This document shows positions 45,001-56,999 of a stretch of 64,000 nucleotides of DNA, piece by piece (the first letter of the stretch is position 1; every line of letters starts with the position of its first letter). Location: contig CANNZV010000513.1 of NCBI GenBank assembly GCA_947561585.1, forward strand, positions 372,001 to 436,000, read 5' to 3'. Under the pieces are notes generated by a model. It worked only from the letters and a program-made list of their open reading frames with translations. It searched no databases and had not been told where the DNA came from. A program made the position numbers and the translations under genes. This stretch comes from Caprella mutica (lineage: Eukaryota; Arthropoda; Malacostraca; Amphipoda; Caprellidae).

Positions 45001-48000
45001 TTACTACATCTCGCTATTGCATTATTTCTAATGTTATTATTATGTTTTTTTATGATATCTTCTAATTTAAAAATTATATTTTTATGGAGGTAAATATTCA
45101 TACTAACCTATTTTATCAAAATATTCCCTAATAACCCCATACAAGTTTGTTTATATATTTTGGACATGTTCAGAACATGAACCGGACCCAATATTGCTTT
45201 GTTTTTGGCGCTAAAAATGAAACATTCCATTGCAGAGAATGTGAAGAAATTTAGCTGTTTGTTAAATATTAATTACTCAAGAAAAACGATTCATTAATCT
45301 TATAGAACTGAGCATATTATTACATATAAACTATTTCAATCAATATTTTTTTTTAAATATAATCTAGGTAGATTCTTTTGACAGATAACAAATATTCAAA
45401 TTTGTATATAAATGAGAGAGATAAATATACCTAACATAATTCTAAAGTGAGTGATTTAATCAAATTATAAAATAACCATTTAAATTAATCATTCACTTTA
45501 TTATATCTATCTCTCTCTAGACTCCTCATATCCACGTAAAATTGGAAAATGTACACCATTGGTCTGTGCTAATCTAGTTAGCGGCATGATGTTTCATGCC
45601 TAGTGTGAAAGACTTTATTGAACACAATGGTAAGCCAAAACTTCGGCATGAAGTTTATACCGAGTTTTTAGAAAACACACGCTGGTCATCAAGTATAAAA
45701 TTTATATCCTTCTTCAGAAATGCCACGTGTGAATAGAAGTATGTCTTTTGTATGTCCGCTAAAATTTGCTGTTTTACAGCATAATGAAAAAACTGCTCGT
45801 GTGAAAGGGGCTTAATTGTACTGTGGTGACGTGTGGCTACGTAGAAATACAGCTAGCTAACCAATCAACACACTTTCGTCCACGTTCTCATGGAGAACAG
45901 ACACATGCGCGAGCTGTGATTGGGTCACACCCCACCCAATCACAGCTATGCTCTCTCAGTTGCCAATGTCTAATATACTTATGTATTTATTTTTATTTAT
46001 ATGTTCGATAATTTTACTTGAAATTTAATACACATTAGTTAAGTATACATACTAACAATTGTAAAAGATACAGTTCCTTAGATTTACAAATGAGACATGT
46101 GTTTTTTAACACATACTCAAACCTTCCCGTTAAATCTTATAGTCAAACTCATTAGGGTAAACCCTAACAGATTGACTGTGGAGTTTGAGCTCGACAAGAC
46201 TTTATAAAAGAGATAAGATATATGTACAATTATTGTACATTCTTTGAATAAACTAAGATCTCATGCCTTTTTCATTAAACATGCTCATATTCTAAATTTG
46301 TCTGATATTTGTAATGTTTCTCAACCCCGCAATACCCAGTTCGCAGTTCAAACTGAATGCATTCAATATAATTACTTCGTTCCTAACAATCATAGGTATA
46401 TACAAATTTGCACAAAACATTTATATGGTAAAATATATGAATTGACGAAAATCAAACAATTCAAGCAACAGGTTTCCTAAATATCAATTTTTTAGCGAAT
46501 CCTAGACACTCAGTCCGTTGAAAACTTAAATTTTGTCAATCGGATTTGGTTTAAAACCGGGTTTTCTTATGTGTTGTAGAATTGTAGATGATCTAGTCTA
46601 TTCCGTATGTAACTAAACTAACCAAAAGTAACAATTATTATTATAACTCATCTATCCATTTTTCTATTTCTCAATATCATTCTCAAACCGAATGTGCACT
46701 GTTTAATATAAGAACATTTTCAGATAACAGTTCTGACATTTAGCAATCTATTCTTCAAAATTTGGGATATCCATAGAGTTGCCCCTCACTTACCAAGTAT
46801 CAGGAAGTTGCTGTCGGTGACGAAAATATCGAATGAGACGTCAACCTTTGGTCTTAGGCACCTCAGGGAAGAACCCTGGAAACATCGAATGAATTTGTCA
46901 GGACTGGAAATTAGATGTCTGGGTCGTTCTGTGAGTGGATGATGATTTGATAGAATCAATAAAAATTTGAGAGCGGTTACGTTCTTAGTTGTTTCTTTTT
47001 CAGTGGGAACCACAGATCATTGTGGAAACCAATACAGAAAATGGTGGGATGAAACTATCGGGAAGAATTGTTGAGCTGTGGTCAGTAGTGGAAGAAGCTT
47101 TACAATTCAAGTAAGTTTATATACACATTATTGGATAATTTTTATGATATATTCTAACAAAGTTCTGGTTGAATTTCAGATCTCGATATGAAGTAACAAT
47201 GAACGGACACTTTGGAATCTATGACAACAATTCTGGACTTTTTAACGGCATGATTGGAGAAGTAGCAAGAGGAGAAGCTGAATTGGTTTTGGGTCCTTAC
47301 GTGATGACTCAAGATCGATCACAGTTTGTAGCCTTTAGCTTTCCTATTAACAAAATTGAGTAAGTATTTTAAAATTAAAATCAAAATTTAAAAAAGAAAT
47401 GAATTATAAAAATAATTTTTTTATTCAGGGATATCATCGTAATACGAAGACCCAAAATGATAACAGGATTTCAAAATTTTACTCGACAATTCAGTACAGA
47501 AGTTTGGATTATGGTGATAATTTTCTACTTCTCTATAATAATCGTCAGTTTCATCTTTACAAACGTTTCTAATTTCGAAACAAGAAGATCGTTCAACCAG
47601 TGTACCATTACAACTGCTAGGATTTTCTGTAACATGGGTTAGAACTAATAGTTTCATATATAGTTATTTCAATGCGTACAAATAGTAATTACATCAGAGG
47701 CTTTGATTATATCTTCCTTGTCAAGTAAAGTTAAGAAATAAATGAAGATTGAAAAACAATAAGCAGTGTTACAACTTCGTCCCCTTTACCACAGGTTTAT
47801 CCGACGATGAGCCAAATGGAGGTTCATATCGAGTTTTCACCCTCGTCACATTATTCACAACTCTACTTCTTCATGTGTACTACAATGCCTTCTTCATTGC
47901 TGTACTAACTTCATCACCAATAAATCTACCCTTTAATGACTGGCAAGGATTGTACGACTTGAGAGAAACCTGGAGTTTTGGAATTTACGAAGACACCTAC

Positions 48001-49179
48001 AGAGAAAGTTGGTTTAAGGTATAAATGAAGCTTAGAACTGACAGCAGTGTTTAGGTTACTCAGCAATTTAAATGTTATTCTCTTCCTCTTATCTTTTTTT
48101 GTAAAAAATATTCAATATGTTTGAGCTTTTACTCATAGATAATGTCCAAATAAATATTTTCAATTATTATTAGTTTAGGCAAAGACATATACTAATAGAA
48201 AAGATATTATGATGCACCACTCTAAGAAGTCAAATATTGGCTACCTACCGTTGCTCTGGTTGAAAAGGTAATTTTCAACATTTAATAGAAATTTAGTCTT
48301 TTTGTATAATTGGAGGGAGGTAAGGCAAAGTGAAACTAGGACAATTACCACAATTTATAATTCAGTAAAATACATCACCACTCATTCCTACCATGGACAG
48401 TTATATAGGTAATCAGATTGAAAAATTATTCATCACTCATTCTAGGACGTATTTATTTCCAAGGCATTTATTTCCAATTAGGTTACCAAACTAAATGGTA
48501 TTCATATATCTTTTCCTAAGTTTGACTTCAATTTCAGAACTCTCCCATTCCGTTGTTCAAAAATATTCACCGAGATATGATCAGCACTCGTCCTGAGAAC
48601 GTAGAGACTGTTGAAGAAGGATTGTCCAGAGTGACAGAGCAACCTAACCACGCTTTCTTGGGCGTTAAGGAGGACTACTATTATAACCACGCGGTTAGTT
48701 TTTTTTAATTATAGGTATATATATCCAGAGTGTATATTAAGAGTGTCTATAAATCATATAATATTTATTATGATTTCCAAGCAATGTCCATTAATGGCTA
48801 TTCAACTGACCACATTTCGCCTGCCGGTTTCTCTAATTTTTAAAATGGATTCACCTATGCTTCCAATTGTGAATTTCAAGTGAGTTGAACATCATATTTG
48901 ACCATAATTTTTAAATAGAGAATCTTAAATCTCTAAAGCTTTAACAATTATACTCTCAGGCTTCTGCAAATGAAAGAAATGGGAATTATGAGCAAAATTC
49001 AGAACGACTGGAAACCTGATATCAAGAAATTTGAAGAATCTTGTGAGGAATCCGAAACAGAAGCACTTGGAATGGAAGTGGTTTCTCCAGCCTTTATTCT
49101 GTTGCTGATTGGAATTGGAATAGCTCTGGGAATTGTCTTCGTGGAGAATATAATAACAAGGAATAGTAGAGAAGAGTAG
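42010..49179 (+). CDS. divergent ionotropic receptor (iGluR-like), copy 2
   Basis: Exons: 42010-42094, 42308-42434, 44191-44257, 44470-44574, 46724-46930, 47004-47110, 47180-47359, 47429-47637, 47795-48018, 48538-48693, 48782-48879, 48960-49179. The product is 594 residues. Exons 1-11 are exactly as long as those of the copy at 27057; exon 12 is six bases longer. Domains are the same: S1 with FNGMIGEVARGEAELVLGPY and TQDRSQFVAFSFP, M1 (WIMVIIFYFSIIIVSFIF), M3 ending NAFFIAVLT, then S2 and M4 (SPAFILLLIGIGIALGIVFV). Exons 4, 5, 10 and part of 12 are nearly identical to copy 1 while exons 2, 3, 6 and 7 are strongly diverged, which looks like gene conversion. Intron 2 holds a nested transposon and intron 4 a Harbinger-type element. 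A poly(A) signal follows at 49255. Start reservations are as for copy 1. Confidence 0.9.
42467..42584 (+). repeat. 17-base tandem array in intron 2 of receptor copy 2
   Basis: About seven copies of AGTAGCCGATATGACAC, with later units changed to AGCTGATATGACACGGT. The array resumes after the inserted element at 43731-43749. Confidence 0.85.
42585..43730. mobile_element. 1146-base hAT-like element inserted in the 17-base array
   Basis: The ends CATGGCCGTCTATAGTT and AACTATAGACGGCCAT are inverted, with homology reaching about 80 bases inward (CAGCTGTTCAAAGTGGTCCT). It is flanked by GATATGAC at 42577-42584 and 43731-43738. That is an 8-base duplication, although the array unit itself contains this word. 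Repeat B sits inside it at 43063-43276. Confidence 0.75.
43063..43276 (+). mobile_element. repeat B, complete copy with terminal inverted repeats
   Basis: About 214 bases bounded by CCATATTTCAGAG and CTCTGTAACATGG, which are inverted repeats of each other. It is therefore a small non-autonomous DNA element. It lies inside the larger element at 42585-43730, so it inserted later. The target duplication is unclear. Confidence 0.7.
44817..45812. mobile_element. 996-base PIF/Harbinger-type element in intron 4 of receptor copy 2
   Basis: The ends AGCCCCTTTCACACGAG and CTCGTGTGAAAGGGGCT are inverted for about 45 bases, flanked by TAA (44814-44816, 45813-45815). TTAA is the alternative reading on the left only. 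No transposase. Confidence 0.8.
46244..46480 (+). pseudogene. possible LINE reverse-transcriptase C-terminal fragment
   Basis: The 78-residue frame has the loose pattern seen at the end of some LINE ORF2 proteins: HILNLSDIC, then YNYFVPNN, then GKIYELTKIKQFKQQ. Just upstream, 45818-46260 has GC-richer sequence with TATAAAAGA and AATAAA, which could be an LTR or a separate repeat. Weak evidence; it may be chance. Confidence 0.3.
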
Positions 49180-49254
49180 AAAATTATTTCAAAACTTATC
49201 ACTTATCAATACTTGAATAGCTACAAATATAACATAATACTTCATTTGCTTCTT

Positions 49255-49260
49255 AATAAA
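49255..49260 (+). promoter_or_regulatory. poly(A) signal AATAAA of ionotropic receptor copy 2
   Basis: AATAAA lies about 75 bases after the stop at 49177-49179. No canonical hexamer is obvious close to the stop of copy 1. Confidence 0.5.
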
Positions 49261-49924
49261 AGTTATTTCGTGTCCAATTGAATAAATAGAATAAAATGCA
49301 ACAAATTTATCACTATAAACAAATACTCCTGATATCTATGAATTAGATATTCTTTGACACAATAATTAATAGTTTTAAAGTTGAAGGAAAATATATATCT
49401 ATAATGGCCAAAAAGAAATGAGGGGGTTCCCGCTCTATCCTCTGTTGCCCTGTATGACTTTCTCTCAGATAATTTCTATCACTTTTATAATTATAGACAA
49501 TGATATGTTTATAGTTTTTAGATATTGTTAGATAACCATCCCCTCTACTTAACATCCCCTCTATTTAATCTTCACTACTCCATGGTCATAACTTTCTGTG
49601 CAACTCCTATCTATTAAAAACTAACATCGTACTGACTAATATTTCACTTTGTAATCTTATCTTTTTTATTCAGCTGACATTAATCTTTGACATTAAAAAG
49701 CCAGTTCAGGCTTAAAACAGCTTTAATTTTTACTTCAACTGCATGAAGTCCGTGAAAACCAAGTCAGTATTTCTATCGAACCAAAATTTTGGTAGATTTG
49801 AGTTAATTTGATTGTTAAATAAAATAAATGATTCTTGGAAGCAGAAAATCACTTCAGTATTTTTACTTTAATAGTAAAAATTCAGAGAATTTATGACATA
49901 AAAAGAAAAACAACAAGGGAAACT

Positions 49925-50660
49925 TTCTTATTATCATAAAATCAATATATAATTCATATCATAAAATCAATTTATAAATATAATATACAAAATTTAAAAA
50001 TATTTTGTATTGCAAGCAGTAAAGGATGATTATATAATCTTAAATTTATAAAAAAAAAAGATTTAAATATCTGCAACTTCAGAAATTCTTGAATTATGAG
50101 AAAATCCGAAATTACCAAATAAAAGAACAATTCAATGAACAAATTAACATAAATAAAAAAACGTATAATTAAAAAATTAGGTTCATAAATTTTAACAGAA
50201 ATTTTCATCGCCGAAATTTGAATAACTAAAAAAGTAAAAAATATGGATATCAAAAAATCGGACTAATTTTTAAAATTCTCGATAATCAAGAAAGGAGAAT
50301 ATATTTCGAAGAATCCGATAATTTTGAAAGTAACCAAAGATTTATTACCCGTCATTTTGACGGGTAACTCACTAGTTTTAATATAAAATCTCATACTATA
50401 TTGTATGTCAAATTTGAGCAAAGAATTTCTAGAGCACGTAATGGACAGTAATTTAAAAACTAAACAACAAATGAAATTCACATCAGCAAAAGTGAATGAA
50501 GATTTAGTATTTTCAACATTTGTAAAAACTAAATACCTTGTATTTGTGCACAAAAAATTCTCTCAAAATAAATTGATAACAAAAAATTGGTTGTTGACAT
50601 ACATATGAAATATACTGTTTACCGAATTAAGACAAATATTGTGGTGTATGTAAAAAAACA
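49925..50660 (+). repeat. dispersed repeat C, copy 1
   Basis: Shares blocks in the same order with 63455-63800: AGTAAAGGATGAT, CAAATTTGAGCAAAGAATTT, AACTAAACAACAAATG and TTAGTATTTTCAAC. A small hairpin ACCCGTCA/TGACGGGT sits at about 50347. The short frame at 50405-50608 lies in it and is broken in the other copy. Confidence 0.65.
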
Positions 50661-50792
50661 TTAATGCAAGAGGTTCCTATTTATTTGAAATTGAATTTTC
50701 AGAACAGACTAAATTATTATTTAAATGTAATAAATAACTAACTGCCAATTTTTACACATATTAAATTGGAAGTAAAAAATAATTTGAAAAGT

Positions 50793-50798
50793 TTTATT
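50793..50798 (-). promoter_or_regulatory. poly(A) signal AATAAA of the SLC17-like locus
   Basis: AATAAA on the minus strand lies about 32 bases beyond the stop codon at 50830, at the usual place for a cleavage signal. Confidence 0.5.
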
Positions 50799-51236
50799 CC
50801 TCTACGCAACGTTTCAATATTTTGAAATACTACAACAATAAATCATCTTTCCCATCTTCCGAGTCTATCAATTCATTTATCTCTTCTTCAATTCCTTGAT
50901 CTGAAAAAAAAATAATAAGTAATTTAGGAAAAGAATACGATTTATTTTAATTCAAATCAAAGCGGAAAACCCAACCTGTTGAATGGTAATTCCAGGGTTG
51001 AATCTCAGCTTCAACAGTTGCCAAGTAGATAGTTGTGGTCACACCATAAATAGCTGAAGCAAGGATAAATCCATACTGCCAACCCAGTTGAGACGGCTTG
51101 TAAGGAATAAAATATTATGTTCGAGAATTTCAGTAAATCATCATTAGCTACAGTAAAGCTTTACTATAATGAACTTTTGTTCAGTATAAGTAGAATCCTG
51201 AGTTTCTACAATTAAAATTTATTTATTCAGCCATGA

Positions 51237-52426
51237 ATGGCCGATGTATAATGCTTCTGTGAGACGCGTGCTTTCTTGAGATACGGGAATATATGAGGCA
51301 GATAGTTTTTGTGCACGTATAGTTATTTTGTTTTTAGAATATCAAGTATGCCAAAATAGTGGGAGTGGTTAGTTGGGTGAGCCAAAAATAGGGGTTTCGG
51401 GCAAACTCCACAATCTTCATATGAAATTGTTATAATTAATAAGTTAATACGTTATAAAAGAACATTGCATGCCAAATTCCAGGCCATATCTGGATATTTT
51501 TAACATTTAGTTTTTAAACATTTAAATTTTTGTACAAAATGATATTTTCCCATTAATACTGATAAATACGATTTTTTTTCCTGTGTAATAAGTAAAAATT
51601 AGTTGGCACGGTATGAAAAAACACAACTTGCAAAATTGCAGATTAATATTTGATACTTTTGAGTTGCCCCGAGCCTTTTTTTGTGAAATATATTACTATA
51701 ACAATATTTCTCTTAAAATTTGGTTTCTAGAGCAATCATGCTGATATTGTGATAAGATAGAAGTAATTTAATTCTCAAAATGACTTTGTGAATTGTATTG
51801 ATTTCATTTATAAAAGCATTTATCAATATTTTCGTATTACAAAAATTTAGAATTTACTCGGATTTCAGCAATTGGATTATAATCCATGCAATTCGCTTCG
51901 TCAACCTTTTTGAGTCACCAAATGTTTCAAATATTGAATTGTTTGTTTATTAATCAATAATTAATATTTTTCCTCAATTTCTTGCATATAAATTTCTTTA
52001 TACCAGACCCCCGTAAGTGTGGAGCACTACACTGACTACACTCTCCAATGGTGCCAAAATTCGAACAATTTGGAGAGGTGGGGGCAACTGTAAACATTGT
52101 CGTATCGGTCTGAATTAAACATTTAATTTGTTGAGTGTTTAATTTTTATTTGAAAGAGATATTTTTACTACTTTAATCAAACTACAGGAATAATCATTTT
52201 AATTGTTTATTACAAATCGCAGTTTTATTCGTATGTTATTCTCGGCCATCACAATCAACTCTACCTCACATACATATTCAGTATAGGTACACGCATGACA
52301 CAGAGCTAATCAATCAATTTCACTATTTGGCAATAATTACGCCACGCCCACTATCAACACTACTTCTCAGATATACACACATCTCAGGAAACCACACGTC
52401 TCATACAAGCATGATACACCGGCCAT
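51237..52426. mobile_element. 1.2 kb element with about 50-base terminal inverted repeats, in the SLC17-like locus
   Basis: The left end ATGGCCGATGTATAATGCTT continues through GAGACGCGTG to TTGAGAT. The right end is its reverse complement with differences. The interior is AT-rich without transposase. No target duplication was recognised. Confidence 0.7.
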
Positions 52427-53970
52427 CTGTTTTAGAAAACTAATGGCCATTTCATGGGAAGTTAAAGGAAACTTGTTCACTATTTGGGATAAATCCTTAC
52501 TCAGGACTCTATATTCACTATTAAGAATTTCACAATGAAGGAGTTCTACTATATAACATATTCATTCACTTACATTGTTGTCAAGCAGGTGCTCCATGAT
52601 TAAAGTTGATGAGAATCCAGCCATGTTTCCAAAAACTGCAGATAATCCTATAACCTCGCCTGCATACCGAGGAGACAAATCCACGGCTGTACAATTATAT
52701 CTGAAATGAATATAAATTTAGCCATCGGTATTTATTATAATATTCATTATACATTACCTCACTTACCCTGAAAATTGACATCCTGTTATTCCTTCTGTAA
52801 AAATGAGTATTGCCACTGCTAGTTTCCAGTTACAACCAACGAAACACAAAGCAATGAAACATACAGCAGGTACGTATCCAGCTGTGAAGATAATTACCAA
52901 GATATTAATTGAGTGGAACTATAATATCTTATTAATTGAGAGTTGTCAAAAATAAAAATAAGTTGAATGCAAATATAAAATAGAAAAAAAATTATATGTA
53001 CAGTACATACAATTTATATGTGATTGATATTAAGTAGATTCAATAAATTTATTCCAGTCACGAGAATGAAGTATTTGTTACGTCACATATCATCAAGACA
53101 GTTAAAATATGTATGGTAAACTCAACTGCTTTTGACACTTTACGAATCATCAAATATGTAATTAGGATATAGAAGAAAAATAGAATCCATATTAAATATA
53201 ATAGGGCCTCTCCCTACTCTTATTTTTGAGTCCATCCTAAATTATTCAATCGGAACATTGATATAACAATTAAATTAATAAAATGTCATAAAATACATGA
53301 TGGAATACTAGGCGATTTTCACTCCTACTGAATTCGAAAAAGAAATCAAAACAGTTTTGGTGGGTGAAGGTATTTTAACAAGTCTCATTATGGTCAGATG
53401 AATAAATTGAATATGCTAGTGTTAAGATTATAGTTTGACCGTTAAAAATAGATAATGTAATCCTTGATATCTTTTATTATTTATTTTAAATGTGTTAGAC
53501 AACAAAAGGTATTTATCAGCGCAGACAATGATTGCCAAGAGCACACGATCCAGTACCTCCATTCTTGGCATCCTAATCGCTACTGGATAAATTATCTGTA
53601 TATATCTAGTCATTTTATCCTAGCTCAACATCAAGTCATAGTATGTAGCTGTATCTGACTTACACAGTATCATTGACAGTCTCCTAATAATGTTCTCTCT
53701 GGCTTTCTAATAATGATCTGAATCAAGATTTGTCATAAAAAATTATATTACAAGAATAGTAAACTAGCAGAAATTTAAAATATTCTGTTGTTTGAAAATA
53801 AGTTGGTAACTGAATATTCCAGCTTGCCAATATTGCATAACAGACCAAGTCGCCTATATGATATGAATCCCAGATTGTTTCAAATTGCCAACTCTATATT
53901 CTTGGAAGTAATGTTAGCGTAGCAGAGATAATAATATCTGCTGAGCACAAGAAATAGGCTTTGAATCGTG

Positions 53971-54955
53971 AGTGGACAAAATGCCTATGGACAAATTATC
54001 TAGCAGCCAAAATTCCTAATGGACAAAATGCACTGTAAACTAATTTCCAGTATGGTAATAGTGGACAAAGAGTTATATTTCTATTAGGTGAGACCAAGTG
54101 GAAACAAAGAACTTTTGTCTCACATAGAGTTTATTAAACCAACTAAAACGTTGAAGCTGTGTTTCTTACTTATTACTAAAGTGTTTGTTCGATTGAACAA
54201 ATCATTTGAAAACAATGATCTTCCTCTATTTTTACTTATTAACTAAATGTCTATTATCATCTTCTTCTATTTTGACTCTTTTTAATAGATATCTGTAATC
54301 ATATTCTAATAATTAAATAAGTATAATCTTCTTTTAATATATTTTCTCAAAATTGTTTATTTTATTAGATAGGTACAATCATGTTCAATCTATAGTGATG
54401 TTTTACTTGTTTTTGAAATTATAATGCAAGCAAGGTAATTTCAATGTCGATATAAAATTTAGTGCTAATACCCATGATTATAAAAAACGTCGATAACTGT
54501 ATTATTTAACTACCTTAGTATTAGAAGTTCCATTGGAAAAAAATACTATATAGTACCTTCTATAATGAATGATAACTGAGACGAAATATATTTTATTTAC
54601 TTAGGTTTTACAGAAGTTTTAAAAATGTTCTTTGATGTTCAATGAGAAGGTATATTACCATATAATGTACACAGTTCTTTATTAACCAATCATTTCATTA
54701 CATATATCACTTCAATATTCTCTGGTCGGCCCTTCTATTTAAATATGTTTTTTTAAACATTATTTTACATCATTTTAGGTGATGTCTACTATTTAAATAT
54801 TCTATATTTATACATTTCGTTCATTAGGCATTTTTTTCCGTTAAGCATTTTGTCTGTTAGGAACTTTTCACCGTTCGGTATTTTGTGCTTTAGGCACAAT
54901 GTTCATTAGACATTTTGTCAGTAGGCATTTTTTCCGTAAGCATTTTATCCTAGTA
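53971..54955. mobile_element. phrase-array element 4, in the SLC17-like locus
   Basis: The left array (53971-54035) repeats GGACAAAATGCCTA. The right array (54815-54955) repeats the inverted TTAGGCATTTTGTC with variable linkers such as GTTCATTAGACATTTTGTC. The middle is AT-rich and non-coding. Confidence 0.7.
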
Positions 54956-56999
54956 CCGGTTTTAATTACTTTCTTTTTCTTGTCATTGACATTCATAACT
55001 ACTAAAATCAATAATTTTTATACTCTACCTTAGTTTGTCCCATGTGATGAATCTCTGCGAAGTAAGAAGTAAGAAGGCACAGGTAGAAGCAGTAGTTGAC
55101 TGCACAATGTATGGAAACAAGTCCCCAAAATGGTGTACTAGTAAGAATACTTTTAAACGGAATGCTCTGAAAATTTGAAACAGAATGTTATATGAGTAAC
55201 CATCCACAGAAGGAGTTGAAGTATTGTCTCACAGGGTTAGACTATCTCACTAAAATTGTATGGTTCCGCCATATAGAGTAGAAGCCCGGGGGGTCAGGCT
55301 AAATGGAAAGTTACCAACTTTTTAATGCAATCACAGTTTATGGCATCAATGCCCGGCCAAGGATCTGTACATCTGTTGGGTCTCACCTGGTGGGTGTGGT
55401 CTTAAATATAGGCTGGATCAGCTCAGAAGGCAACCTCTTCAAACATATTAGGAATAATGTTCCCAGACATTGTTGGTGGTGGGTGGGGTATGACAGACCA
55501 TTAATTGACCACGCCCAAAATTGAGCTGGATCAGCTGAAAAAGTTACCACTTGACACTCATTGTAAATTTCCATTCCAAATAGGTATGATTGGTATGCTA
55601 CACCCACCAAATGAAATCTCGTGTACTATGCCCTAAGTGAGATCCGTGCTTACTTGAGATATTGGCTGCCACGCTAGTGAGAGGAGTAGCTCTTAATTAT
55701 GTATGTATGATAAAATCCGTGCTATAAATGATTTACACATTGTCACAATATAAATTAGTTATATGTCATGAAACATGAGTTCTACATTGCACAAGCACAG
55801 CTCCTTTATAATGAAGTCATATGTAGTGAACCATCCTGATTTTTGGAGTTCTGAGAAATAAAATACCCAGTAGCTATATTGAATTTATTTCAAAAATAAA
55901 TGATACTAATAATAATTTTATTTGTTATCAATCATATTGTATTCTCCAAATCTCTCCAATCCAATTTGTGAATTCTTTGAAAAGATTAATTCAATAAAAT
56001 AAGAATGGTGCTAAAATTACTTCGGCTATTCCCATAAGAAATCTGACGAAGATGAAAAGAGACACTGAGTAGGTGATAACTAGGGGAGTAATGATCGTCA
56101 GAATAGAGCTGAAGAAAATTCCTAGTCCCATCACAAGTTTTCATCCAAATCTTCCAGCAGCTATGCCTCCAAATAAGTTGGAAATGAATAGTCCTTATAC
56201 GGAAGAAGCCAAAGCAAAACCTTTTTCTGTCCTTGACATGTCGAATTTTCTTATCTGCAAGATAAATTAGTGAGTAACTATGAAAGAAAACAGTAAATGT
56301 GATTTTAATATCATAAAACATAATTTTTATATCATATAAATTAGTATTTTATCACCCCAAATTCAAAATATCAACAAGTATTAGTACCTATTAAGGAAAT
56401 CTGTTTTCCAAACAGTAAAATTAGCAAACTATCAAAAATCGTCACAATGACTCTTCATGCTGAACTTGTACGCTAATGTAGTATTTCATGATAAAATTAC
56501 AACTATTAATAACTATCAAAATTACTGTATAGTTTGATGTAGTGTTTGCAGTGTTTTCATACGGGCACTTCAGTTCGAAATTTTGTTTGTGCATCGAACT
56601 AGCAATGATTTCTGGTTGCTTCACAATCGCTACTATTGTCACTGAGAGATTTCCACGCATGGAATAACCTAAAGCTACACCTATAAAGGACAGCAACAGG
56701 AAGGTGCTTTGACATGACCAGGTATCTGAAATGAATAATGATTATATAGAATAATAAATTTCTAGCAAATAAACTTGTGTCACAGATCTAGTAAATAATT
56801 ATTGAATTTGAAGAAGAATTTAGATTCAATACTAAGTATATACAAACTATAAACAAGACGAGGAAAAATAATTACCTTTTTTGAAAATCTTAGTCTTGTA
56901 TGAAGTATCTTCGTCTATTCGATTTTCAACGCAGTTTGACATAATAGTATAAGAACCATAGGCGAGATAGACAAACAAATAATATGATATATGTATAAA

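Larger units (their letters stand above)
50830..56942 (-). pseudogene. decayed SLC17-like major facilitator transporter
   Basis: Recognisable exons: 56876-56942, 56526-56725, 56021-56254, 55029-55166, 52767-52881, 52574-52700, 50976-51096, 50830-50900. They encode SLC17 (sialin/vesicular glutamate/phosphate transporter family) landmarks: TM1 GVALGYSMRGNLSVTIVAIV, LFGGIAAGRFG, RFLMGIAE, SIPFKSILTSTPFWGL, DLSPRYAGEVIGLSAVFGNM and the terminal TVEAEIQPWN. The third exon has two in-frame stops, TAA at 56195-56197 and TGA at 56141-56143. No exon was found for the segment between RFLMGIAE and SIPFKS, nor for the one before GYVPAVCFI, where intron phases do not join. Splice sites of the other exons are intact, and a poly(A) signal follows. 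It is therefore a recently dead gene, or a live one with recoding and undetected exons; the first is more likely. Confidence 0.8.

Noticed and set aside
50405..50608. 67-residue open frame
   Set aside because: It lies in dispersed repeat C and the second copy at 63585 and onward breaks the frame.
53665..53735. Acceptor/donor pair on the minus strand as a missing transporter exon
   Set aside because: Every frame is closed or lacks SLC17 similarity, so the gap in the transporter was left open.
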